From Watersipora subatra (Eukaryota > Bryozoa > Gymnolaemata > Cheilostomatida > Watersiporidae), in the NCBI RefSeq assembly GCF_963576615.1, contig NC_088718.1:29618377-29682376 (forward strand): a stretch of 64,000 nucleotides of DNA, in the 5' to 3' direction. Both the position numbers and the translations under genes were made by a program. The notes below the pieces were generated by a model, which was not told the DNA's origin, did not search any database, and worked only from the letters and a program-made list of their open reading frames with translations. Positions 1 through 30,784 of the stretch are shown piece by piece (position 1 is the stretch's first letter; each line of letters begins with the position of its first letter).

Positions 1-1300
1 AATAATTTTTGTAACATTTTTTTCTAAAACAAAGTTTATAAATTATAAGAGCTTATTGTTTTATATCAAAAAGAGAGTAGTTTTGTTTGGAAATGGTAAT
101 CAGCAGAATGAACGGTGATACTTTAAAATTTGACAATATATTTAGAATTGAATGGAATGGGTTTAAACTTTTCAGATACGTAAAACCATTTTGACCCTAG
201 TTAAGGTATTTATAAAAAGGTATTTTAAATTCCTTAACTCATTATTGTCATCATCTGCAACTATACACTAAACCACCGCAGCACCATAATATTATTCCAA
301 TACTTACATAATCAATAAATTATTGTAACTGCTGAAATAGTAATAGCTGCCCACGGCAAGGAAATTGCCTGAGAAAGTCAATTCTATACAGAGCAACAGT
401 CACCACTGAGGTGAGATTACTGGATGAACATTACGGAAAATTGAAAGATGCCACCTTCAAACAAGTCTATCATAATCCCATATTAACTTTTAAAGATGTG
501 TGCTAAAGTTCAAACACTGAGGTAAATAAGTATATATAGACATTGAAAGAACAAAACAGGTTATAACACTAGGTAGAGCATAGCGAGAAGAGCAACGTTA
601 TATAGTAAGGCCACAGACAGATATAACTTATGGCTATATGAGAAATTTGGTACCATCTGCAATCCTTACAGTGCTAGTTTGAACAAAACATCTAAACTTG
701 CTGCAACAGGTAAATATGCTCGCAATTATTTTATGAATTTCAATAATAAACTTTCAAAAACCTAAAATGTTAAGCCTTATATTGTTATACATTGCTTATA
801 ATTGCATTGCTTGCTAATCTCCATAACATATCAGTAGTGATTATGGGTATTTTAACACTTGTGTTTTCAGTCTCATTTATATAAAAGATGCTTTCTGCAT
901 TAACATTTTTATCTAATGACTATCTTTACAATATGGAACATCACTCACATCAGAAATAAAATTATGTTAAACTTAACTTCAATATTAATTTTGCTCTATT
1001 TTATATCCCTCTAGCTTAATATTGAGCACTCTAATGCAAGTAATTGAGAATAAGGCATCTATTTTATATATACTGTTTATATATATTTATGTGTAGAAAA
1101 TGACTGTGAATATGTGTACACATTTGTTTACATAGATGTATATCATTGAGGTATTGTATACATATGTGTTGTATATAACATAAAACATATATCTACAAAA
1201 ATAGGTATATTACAAGTATTAAAAGTGTTAAATAGGTATTATATGTTTTGTATTGGTATCATATAGGTTACAATATATTTATTCATATTTTAACACCTAA
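1..1300. other. AT-rich upstream flank, nothing recognised
   Basis: No open frame or splice pattern of note. Around 1060-1280 the sequence is a run of short tat/tgta motifs. Confidence 0.5.
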
Positions 1301-1304
1301 ATTT

Positions 1305-2055
1305 GAGTACCATGGTACTTAAATGTGAAAAATTTTCCTATGGTGACATTTTATTAGAGGTGACAATCAAATAAAAGATGGTGTTGTACTTTTAAATAGC
1401 TCGTCAGAATTGTGAGAAAATAAGTTTAACTTTTGCATGAGCGAACAAATGTTGGCTATATTTTGCACGGTCCTATAAACAAAGTGACATTGACCTTTTT
1501 AGGTCCAAAAATTATTTTGTAATTTAGCTCCGACTTGTGGTTGATCTCTAAAAAATATGCATCGGAAAGCTAAAAATATCTCTACTAGTTGATCTCTATG
1601 GTCTTATTAACCTTCAATGATTTTATAGCCTGTGGTGCAGTTTGTTAAAAGTTCCAATTTTTTTCCATTTCATGTTTGAGGGCAAAGTTTTATTTAATAA
1701 CTATTTTTAAAAAGTGTTGCTTAAAATTTCATTGCACTCATTGACGCTTCAGCAACAGTTTGCTGCAAAAACTAGTTATAATGTGCAATAAAAGGGGAGT
1801 TACTACTTTCAATCCAATTGAAGCCAATTTTAGATAACTGCAAAAATGCCATCAAATATTATCCTATAAATCTGCAAATTCATATGTTATATAATAGTAG
1901 TAATCTATAAAATACCACCAATATACATTCAAAAACATATGGATGAAATATACTACATTCATAATACATGCAAAAAGTAAAATTAACCTCTTTGAAACTA
2001 AAATATTTTGCTGGCAACGAGGGGAATTTTTTTCGTTTTTAGTCATATTACGGGC
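1305..2055 (+). mobile_element. Family A repeat, copy 1 (truncated TIR element)
   Basis: Shares a long diverged stretch with copy 4 (51.4-52.4 kb): attagaggtg, then 'aaatagctcgtcagaatt', then 'gattttatagcctgtg', in the same order and spacing. On its minus strand (about 1965-2020) is a short open stretch ending in LILLFACI, which corresponds to LIFVFACI of copy 2. The terminal inverted repeats are not intact here. Confidence 0.65.
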
Positions 2056-2334
2056 TAATTAATTTGCTCTTAAACGCTATTACTGTTGTTTTATTTGCTC
2101 TCTAAACTTAGCTGCACAAAATGTTTTTTCAATAATAAGTTTAAAAGTTAGAATTTTAAATGAGCTACATGTTAAATCAAAAAAGATTTCTGTACAGAAG
2201 CCTTCTTATTGCCCTGGTCACTTGGGGCACTCATCTAACAACTTTATATAAAGTTCAAACATGTTGAGATGTTGGACCCTTTTTTGCCCCTGAAAGCTAG
2301 TGTACTATTGTTTGAAACAAAAAGACGTGTTTGT

Positions 2335-2500
2335 AAGGGAGGCCTGAATTGCGACTCCAATATACCATCAAGAAGAATATGGAGGCAGTCTATACAGACA
2401 GTATTGAACAGAAGAGGATGAGAAATATTGGAGCAGATTAGAGAAGTTAGAAATGGCCAAATTGCATGTGGAAATTGTTGAGTTTGCCCACGGTATGCTA
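2335..2500 (+). other. Possible decayed retroelement scrap
   Basis: A stretch with less AT than its flanks, translatable for about 50 codons with interruptions (LQYTIKKNMEAVYTDSIEQK). It looks like old coding DNA but I cannot assign it. The rest of 2055-3170 holds nothing recognised. Confidence 0.2.
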
Positions 2501-3177
2501 TGATAATAATAATATTGTATTATTTTTTTTTAACATGCCATATTATACTATATTAGATTGAACTGTATTGTTTTACGGGTTATATTATGTTATGTTTTAC
2601 TTCATGTGATTTTATCATACTATATAATACTACATTGTATTGTCTCACTTTATATTAAAATATACATGTAATTCTTTAAATTATATCATGTTTTATTGTT
2701 TTTTTATCTTATACTGCATTCATGAACTTATAAAAGCTGTAACAATCAAGGCCTGTGAGCTCATATCTTTACCCAACTTGCACTCTCTCTCTACAATTCT
2801 AGCGTCTGATTAGTTTCAAAACAAGATAACTGGCTAAGCACCTGATATGTTCTTAGAAACATCTTATAATTCTCATCATATAACGACATTCTCTTTCTCA
2901 CAGTACGCTTATCAGCCATTTTGCAAGAAACTCTCTGAATATTTGTTATCAAAGTTGAGATAAGCTAAGCGAGGCAGTTCCGTTTACTCCATTTAACCTT
3001 AAACTGTAGATTAGCTTTGGGTAAAGGATATTGAATGCAGTCAACATATAAACGCCTAATAAATTACATTATGAATGGAAAGTTTCACCAACATTAGCTT
3101 TCTGATTACAAACTTCCTCAAGACCCATATACCGACCTTCAAAGAATTTGACTCAAAGTAAACAAAGCGGGTACATT

Positions 3178-3305
3178 GAAATTATTATATTATATTAATT
3201 TATTTAATATAATTATATTATATTAATTAAATTAATTATATTAGTTTAATAGTTTTGTATATTATTTATATTAACATACATAACTATTAATATATTATAT
3301 TAATT
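3178..3305. repeat. Low-complexity AT tract
   Basis: Almost pure A/T with repeated tatattaatt words, about 340 bases upstream of the amylase start. Confidence 0.7.
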
Positions 3306-3403
3306 TCCGTGACATCAAAGTTGTGTTCTCTTGTACTTAATATCTCTACTGTAGCTCATGTTGTCATTTAAGTTTGATTCAGAAGCAGGAGTTGGGCTCT
3401 CAG

Positions 3404-3412
3404 CATATATAA
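3404..3412 (+). promoter_or_regulatory. Possible TATA box of the amylase gene
   Basis: The motif catatataa lies about 270 bases before the amylase ATG. The surroundings are AT-rich, so the match is weak. An intron in the 5' untranslated region would move the real promoter elsewhere. Confidence 0.2.
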
Positions 3413-3676
3413 TTCTACAATTAGTATTGGTGATCTGTGTATGCACTGACTCTCCCATTATTGCAAACAAAATTTTCCACAGTATATTTTATTTTTTTAA
3501 ATGTTAACACACTATGAGAACAAACAGGCTATCCAAATCAATTGGTTACATGAGGTCAACATTTTATCATTTGACTTGCATCACATTCTAATCAGTACAG
3601 GTGGAAATTTTCCCATGGCACAATAAATTGTACTGCAACAAAGGTGAAAGTGTTCAGAAAGATAAACAAATGCAAA

Positions 3677-24417
<20,741 letters not shown>

Positions 24418-24451
24418 ATTGGGAATATGTGGAAAGTGTATGTTGTCCATT

Positions 24452-24457
24452 AATAAA
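24452..24457 (+). terminator. AATAAA polyadenylation signal of the amylase gene
   Basis: A canonical hexamer 35 bases after the amylase stop codon, followed by a T/G-rich stretch (gtttgtcatttg). Good fit for the 3' end of the transcript. Confidence 0.6.
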
Positions 24458-25019
24458 GTTTGTCATTTGCAACTATCATGAGTATACATGCATATTTAGA
24501 TCATTTCCAGGCTACCAACACAAGTTATCTTGTCAGAAATGTTAACAAATCTGACAGGTTTTGGCTTTTATCTTGGTCTTGTAATTGGCCTTAAATGCCA
24601 ATTTAAAATATTATAACTAGTTTCTTTTTTCCTTTGAACTGTTATACAACAGACTACATCTTTTGATTTTTTTCAAATTTTCTTTTTCATCTAAAACTTT
24701 AGTAGTTTAGCCAAAGTATTACATAGAAAAACAACAGGCAATTAAGTGCTATAATTTTAATAAATAGCTTAAAAATTTGTAAATTACATCTTTACTACAC
24801 TTGCTAAACCAAAGTTGGCCTTTATCGTTGTAGTAATGTGTGAACTATTAACAGTGGTGTTACAGCAGTCTAAAGGTTGTTGCTAATACCCTGTAGTTAT
24901 GTGGGTCTAATGTATTGAACTAGTTATTATAGTGAAGGCAGCTACTAGCAGGAACTAGTGAGTAGCAGTAAGAATGCTATATAAGAAGAAGAAGCTGTCA
25001 TAAGCATGCATGCCAGCCA

Positions 25020-25558
25020 TTTAACATAAAACCTCTAATTGAACGCCACCTCTATTTGAATGCCCTCTTTAATTGACCGCCACCCTGAGAGAGAGAAGAA
25101 TTGAAAAATAAAGTGCTATTCTCTAAATGAACGCAACTTTCATTTGACAACCACTTTGACATTATTTGATTTTTACGAACCCATAATATCAATATATCAG
25201 TAGAAAGTGTCCACAAAATTGTGTCAATAATAAATCGATTACATCAATAACAATTAGTTGTCTCGAATTCCAATCCCAAAGCATGTTGGTTTTTGCTTTG
25301 TTAAAACTTTGAAAGCAACACCATTAAAATAATCAATAATTGCTTCAGGCTAACTGCAGCTCTTTGTTTAAAGCGGTCTTGATACTTCAAAATACATGTA
25401 TAAAAAATGGCTTACATTCACGATAGTAGATTGAACAACTAATTTTAGGGTAAAGGTTGCGTTTAGCGAGCAAAACTTTTACGCATTGCAATTGTGCTAA
25501 ATGCATTGCGTCAAAGTATTGCTCTGCCAAAAAATTGTTTGGACGCTAATATCGACTA
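25020..25558 (-). mobile_element. Family A repeat, copy 2, left part
   Basis: Starts aaaacctctaattgaacgcc, a TIR-like end, and continues as the reverse complement of copy 4 (for example gctaaacgcaacctttaccc on the minus strand against gctctctaaatgcaatcttt at 52.3 kb). The copy is broken at 25558 by the nested 799-bp element and resumes at 26358. Confidence 0.75.
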
Positions 25559-26357
25559 TCCTAGGACACTTATGTATTTGCGTCATCTAACTTTCGCATT
25601 TTCGCGGAGTCATCCTCTCGCCAAAATTCCATGAGCGAAACTAAACTATCATAACGAACGAACGAAAACGCGAATTTAAATAGCTTTATTCATTGATATC
25701 CACAATAAAATCTTCGTAATAGAAATGCAGGTAATTTTCGTGTGTGGTTGGGCTCAATGGGAAATTTCAGGTAGACTCATTATAGCTAATACACCGACTG
25801 AGCAGCATGGCAAAGCAAATTAAGATGATGATATCCGTTTAGTCACCGAATTTGTAACTGATGAGGATGAAAGTCTGATAGGTGAAGTCATAAAATTGAA
25901 TAATAATTATTGTAGTGATGAATTTTATTACCAACCAAAAACAATATCAACCCTCACCAGGTCTAACCACGTTATACAGTTTTGGTAGTGAAGTTGGTCG
26001 TTATCTATTTGCTTCTTTTTGGGACTTGAGTGTGAAAGACATGTAAAAGTCACGGCGGGAGAGACCTAGACGTCATTGATAGTCCAAGAAACAAATGGCA
26101 GCAAGTGATCAAATTGAATTATCATCTCACCCACACATTTCAACCTGTGGTTTGCAATTACGAACTAGTCCCAAATTGAAAATTTTTTCTTATTAGCGAA
26201 CTGAACCTGAGAAATGTAATCTGTTTGTTCCACTGCATTTATTTTTGGATCACTATATTGTCGCAATCATCAGAGCCGCGAAATTAAGTTTTAGCAAAAT
26301 TTTACTCTGTGTGCTACTCACGAAACTAAATACTAACGAAATATAAGTGTCCTAGGG
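25559..26357. mobile_element. Nested 799-bp TIR element with TA target duplication
   Basis: Left end tcctaggacacttatgtatt, right end aatataagtgtcctaggg, inverted copies. Flanked by TA at 25557-25558 and 26358-26359. It splits a family A copy, and the unbroken sequence exists at 52221-52241 (minus strand atatcgactagttcagc), which confirms both the boundaries and the TA. A TA duplication fits the Tc1/mariner group. There is no transposase frame inside, so it is non-autonomous. Confidence 0.85.
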
Positions 26358-26535
26358 TATTTCAGCTATGGAAAAGAAGAGTTGCGGTCAAAAGACATTG
26401 CGGAAGATATTGGACAACCAGAAGAAGCTCGTTTCATTGAAAGCAGCAACCAAAACGCAGCTATCCAAGCACGCAATGCAAATGTTTTTGTGTTAAAAGT
26501 GTTAATTTTTGTTTTTGCATGTATCTCTGTAGCTA
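26358..26535 (+). mobile_element. Family A repeat, copy 2, right part with a conserved open stretch
   Basis: Resumes family A after the nested element. The frame from 26382 reads MRSKDIAEDIGQPEEARF, IESSNQNAAIQ, then VLIFVFACI. The minus strand of copy 4 has the matching RSEDIVEGIGQSEEVRSIER. This hints that family A once carried coding sequence. Function unknown. Confidence 0.55.
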
Positions 26536-26745
26536 TCCCTGCAGCCATTCCTGTAGCCATCTCTGTAGCAACCATTTGTAACCATTCTTGTAGTCCTCCG
26601 TGTAGCCATTTCTGTAGCCACCCCTGTAGCTATCCATGTAACCATCATTAGAGTCACCCCTGTAGCCATCCCCTCAGTCATCCCTGTCGACACCCCTGCA
26701 GTCAACTTGAAGTCACTTTATAGTCACCCTTGTAGCTGCGTAATA
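26524..26745 (+). repeat. ~15-bp minisatellite ctgtagccatccctg
   Basis: About 14 diverged copies of gtagccatccct, directly at the edge of the truncated family A copy. Confidence 0.75.
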
Positions 26746-27284
26746 CTGTGATTAAAACAGAATTGACTAGCTTAGTCGTTGCTGGGTTAACAATTTGCAC
26801 GCTATACACACGCTTATACATATTTGTAAGAAACATAACACACAGCATTAAAATTATTTCCTATGAGTGAAATTTTAAATTCATAGGTTAAATTTTTGAT
26901 GTTTAGAATAGCCGTACTGTATTGAAGCTACAGAGGTAGTTATTGAAATAGCATTAATAGTATTTACGCTTATAATACCTTTACCATAATAAAATCAGGT
27001 TGTGTGAACTTTTTGTGTAACTCAGTACCACCTGTACATAAGTAGACAGTGATTTAATTGTCAACCTCCATTCAAACGGAGAGGGTGACTTGAACACCCT
27101 TACAGTAACTAAAATAATGTCTGTGAAAGCGCTGCGCTGTTCCAGTAAGATGCCGTGGCAGCATCTACAAGATGAGGATGAACAAACCTATCTATTAATC
27201 AGCTGCTGCAATAGAATGGAAATTGTAGCATATTTTAACCTGTTTTACCTGCTCCCTCTGTGATAAGGTTCTAATAACAAAAAT

Positions 27285-27365
27285 GTTGCTGTGCAGAGGA
27301 TTGCATCTCAGAACCTCTAGTTTTAAAGGCATCAAACTTACCCATTAGACTATGCCTTCAACTGA
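27285..27365 (-). mobile_element. tRNA-like SINE head
   Basis: Minus strand reads gcatagtctaatgggtaag, then gatgcctttaaaactagagg, then ttctgagatgcaatcc: box A-like and box B-like blocks at tRNA spacing. The acceptor stem does not pair, so it is not a working tRNA gene. Confidence 0.4.
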
Positions 27366-27431
27366 ATGTAGCACTCAAGAAGAGTGAGCATATTCACTAT
27401 TCTTGCAAGCAGATCATGTTTCTATGTTTCT

Positions 27432-27872
27432 ATGGAACAATGGTTTCAAATAAAAACAGATTACAGTGTTTTAACAACAAAATTTTTTGCATTTAAAGCA
27501 ACAGAAGAGCCATACCTATGTGAACACACAAGTGCAATGCCGTTGGTTGCTAATGTAATTTCCATGTCACAAAGAGAGCACATCAAATGGGTGTTTCACC
27601 TACAAAATGCGACACTGATTTACCACAGAATAAGAGCGACACATCTGTTTTTTATGTTGGCATTGCATAACTATAGGGGTGTGTCTAAGTGCATGACAAA
27701 CCAAGGAATAGCATTAGTTGAAGTTGTGGTGATAATAACTCCAAAGAGTTCTATGCGCAGCTATAATAACACTGTTTTACTCATAAATGTAGCAATTAAG
27801 GCACTGTGGAATATTTTATATATTGTACATATGACGACTTTGCACAGTTCTATATGTGACATTTACTTCTGA
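27432..27872 (+). CDS. Orphan open frame of 146 codons
   Basis: The longest single open frame in the window. It begins MEQWFQIKTDYSVLTTKFFA and ends HSSICDIYF. No domain, signal peptide or repeat; base composition is like its surroundings. I cannot tell a real single-exon gene or element fragment from chance. It lies between repeats, with no clear promoter. Kept with low confidence. Confidence 0.15.
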   Translation: MEQWFQIKTDYSVLTTKFFAFKATEEPYLCEHTSAMPLVANVISMSQREHIKWVFHLQNATLIYHRIRATHLFFMLALHNYRGVSKCMTNQGIALVEVVVIITPKSSMRSYNNTVLLINVAIKALWNILYIVHMTTLHSSICDIYF

Positions 27873-28216
27873 TTGTTTTTTCATTATAGAGGGTCAGGCC
27901 TGACACTATGCGTTACGTTAAGCACAACGTAAAGGAGTTAGTGTTTGTTTTGAATAAGTTAAGCTTGGTTGTTCTGTGCTCTTGATCTTTTGCAATACGA
28001 ACTGTGTATCATCACTCATTCTGATCTTGTTTCATTCCACAGGGAAGATGATGAGATATTTTTGCAATGTATTTGGCATACTTTGAAATAGTTTTGAGAT
28101 CCCCAATTTTTAAAGAAATCAGGTGGTAAAACCACAGTGTAAAAACATGCTCAACTGCTGAAGGTATAAGAACTCTCGATTTCTAATGCTTGAGCAATCC
28201 TTCTTCACACTTTTTC

Positions 28217-28690
28217 ACCATTCCTCTAAATGTACCTAGAGTCTCCTATAGCAAGTCCTGTTAACCATTCCTCTACATGTACCTAGAGTCTCCTATAGCA
28301 AGTCCTGTCAACCATTCCTCTACATGTACCTAGAGTCTCCTATAGCAAGTCCTGTTAACCATTCCTCTACATGTACAGAGAGTCTCCTATAGCAAGTCCT
28401 GTTAACCATTCCTCTACATGTACCTAGAGTCTCCTATAGCAAGCCCTGCTAACCATTCCTCTACATGTACAGAGAGTCTCCAATAGCAAGTCCTGTCAAC
28501 CATTCCTCTACATGTACCTAGAGTTTCCTATAGCAAGTCCTGTTAACCATTCCTCTACATGTACCTAGAGTCTCCTATAGCAAGTCCTGTCAACCATTCC
28601 TCTACATGTACCTAGAGTCTCCTATAGCAAGTCCTGTCAACCATTCCTCTACATGTACCTAGAGTCTCCTATAGCAAGTCCTGTTAACCA
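28217..28690 (+). repeat. 47-bp minisatellite, ten copies
   Basis: Unit begins accattcctctacatgtacc and continues tagagtctcctatagcaagt; starts at 28217, 28264, 28311 and so on. Very few differences between copies (ctag/agag, tgtta/tgtca), so the array is recent. No unique spacers, so it is not CRISPR-like. Confidence 0.9.
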
Positions 28691-28822
28691 GTCTCTTGGC
28701 TTTCCATACAAGCTAGCCTTTGTACTACTGGCTAGTCATATGAAAGATGCAATTTTTAATAGCTAGCAACTTCCTTGGATATTAACATATTATCCTGCAA
28801 TAGCATTAATGATTATACAATA

Positions 28823-29602
28823 CAGTAGAACCTCTACTTACCAAAGGATCTACATGGAAAATTTTCGAGTTTTGAAATGAATCTTGGTAGAAATTACGGT
28901 TTGACTTGCAAAAAAGTATTTCTATACAAAAAAAACTGAAAAAATATTTGTTTGTTTTTTGTTTCTGGTATTTTTAGATGAGCAATGCATCTCATTTAAT
29001 TTTCATATGCTAGCAAAAGTTAGTAAAAAACAAATGTTTTGTTTTCATTCTCTGTATAATTTGGAGTTATCATGTATTACATACAGAGCAGGACAACTTT
29101 GGTTTATAACACTTTCAATTCTATTTTTTCTGTATGATGACGTAGTTTTTCAGCTCACGTCGACGTAAATAGTTTTTTCTCTTTATGTTCTTAAAAAGAT
29201 TTATTTAAGCAAAACAAATGGAACAATACACTCTAGAATCTAAAACAATTCTAAAACAATACAATCTCCCAATCTCCATCGGTCTTTGCTTGGCCACATT
29301 AATTCGGCAAACAACAAAAGTAAGACGAATTTCCATTCAGTTTTTATAGATTGATTTTCTGTTTCTTTTTCCCATATTTACTTTTTGTGTTCATCATGTA
29401 GTAATATAAATCAAGCATGTATTTGTTACAGGTTTTTACCATTAGACATGTTTATAATTTATACAAATTTTCTTTTCGAATTTTGTGAGGCATGGAATGG
29501 ATTAGGGTGAACACAAGGTAAAATCGGTGTTCACTACTTACACAATTGTCTGCTTAAAAATGACCCCAGAAAAAATTGATGTTGTAAATCGAAGTTCCAC
29601 TG
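28823..29602. mobile_element. pogo-like non-autonomous element, 780 bp, TA-flanked
   Basis: Left end cagtagaacctctacttac, right end gtaaatcgaagttccactg, inverted copies with few changes. Flanked by TA at 28821-28822 and 29603-29604. CAGT(A/G)GAACCTC ends with TA duplication are typical of the pogo/Tigger group. Open frames inside are short and unconvincing. Confidence 0.8.
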
Positions 29603-29886
29603 TACAAAGAACTCAGTTTCATTGATTGGAAAATTCTAGTATGTTCAGGTTCAGGTGAATTTAGAGTATACATGCAGCAGACTTCATTGATTTTAGTAAC
29701 ATAATTCAATATATTTGAACTAAGACATAAAAATTTACTGATAAACTTATAAAATTGTTATTAAGTCACAATTGATTTTTAAAAGGATTAATTTTTACAA
29801 GTTTATATTCAGCTGCCACGGATTTTGATTAAATTATTCAGTTTGCATGCCTTAATCCCTATCACCTAGCACAGACAAATTATAAA

Positions 29887-30070
29887 GATGAGATGGTGTG
29901 ACATCAATTGTAAATATTTATCCAAATAATAGAGATGAGATGGTGTGGCACCAATGACAGGTATTCATGAAAATTATAGATATAAGATGGTGGAGCATCA
30001 ATTGCAGGTGTCCATACAAATTATTTAGATGAGATGGTGTGGCATCAATTGCTGGTGTCTATCATTGCAT
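29887..30070 (+). repeat. ~47-bp tandem repeat, four diverged copies
   Basis: Unit gatgagatggtgtggcatca, then attgcaggtgtccat and aaattat; starts near 29887, 29934, 29979 and 30028. Confidence 0.7.
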
Positions 30071-30254
30071 ATTTACGGTAGCTTAATTTATTGGAGTAAA
30101 CTGTTTTTCATAATGTTTTGATTTGGGCGATTTTTTGGATTTCCAGATTGAAAGCAATAATATATTGCTTGTTTCTTAACAAAATATATGATATTGTATT
30201 TCAACACAAATGAAACTACATGAGGAACTGTGTTCACAGTATTGATAGAATCAT

Positions 30255-30440
30255 GTAAATTATATTGATAATAATTAATTATTTAATTATTATTGTATTA
30301 TAGATACAATATATTATTACATGATTCTGAGAGCAAGCACTGAGAGTAAGCATTTTTGATAACAAAATATTAATATAATATATTATATATAATATATTAT
30401 ATATAACATGTTATATATATATATATTAGACGTTTTATTA
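30255..30440. repeat. AT-rich palindromic tract
   Basis: Includes a near-perfect hairpin around 30,265-30,330 (taatcatgtaat-type arms, attgataataattaattatt) and a ta/at run at 30,370-30,425. Lies just beyond the 3' end of the minus-strand gene. Confidence 0.5.
30434..30439 (-). terminator. AATAAA polyadenylation signal for the minus-strand gene
   Basis: tttatt on the plus strand, 155 bases beyond the stop codon of the secreted Cys-rich protein. The surroundings are AT-rich, so a chance match is possible. Confidence 0.4.
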
Positions 30441-30593
30441 ATATCATATCTATAAAAATTCTTAATCTCAAATGTCAAAAATTTTCAAGTCTCAAAGAAG
30501 TCACCTTAAAAAATTATTTATAAAAGGCTTTCAACACCGGATGTGAGCTACAATAGTAGCCATGGTAACGCTCATAGCAAGAGCCAGTGTAAT

Positions 30594-30784
30594 CTAGCAC
30601 TCCCGTTCTCCTTTCAGACATAGCTGACAGTTTCCAAATGGCTCCTCAGGATAAAGAGGCTCTCCTCTGAGAAAGCATGAGCTAGCGCAAGTAACGTTTC
30701 TATTGTCATCTAGTGTCAAGTCTTCCCACGAGACAAACTCTGAATGGTTGAGAAGGTCGAAAGGATGTGTGTCAGCTATCTCTA
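30594..30784 (-). CDS. Secreted Cys-rich protein, exon 3 and stop
   Basis: Completes Val 84 and encodes residues 85-146, then TAG. FDLLNHSEFVSWEDLTLDD is acidic; NVTCASSCFLRGEPLYPEEP and NCQLCLKGEREC hold the last five cysteines. Acceptor ttttgcag. Base composition is clearly richer in G and C than the flanks. Confidence 0.78.

Noticed and set aside
3644..3676. Upstream extension of amylase exon 1 from position 3644
   Set aside because: The codon there is GTG, not ATG. ATG 3677 begins a clean signal peptide, so the 11 extra residues were dropped.
26366..26705. Open frames on both strands rich in Met/Ala/Thr
   Set aside because: Mostly the ctgtagccat minisatellite; only the first part (26382-26500) has shared family A content.
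28217..28690. CRISPR-like array
   Set aside because: The 47-bp units are head to tail with no unique spacers, and the DNA is animal.
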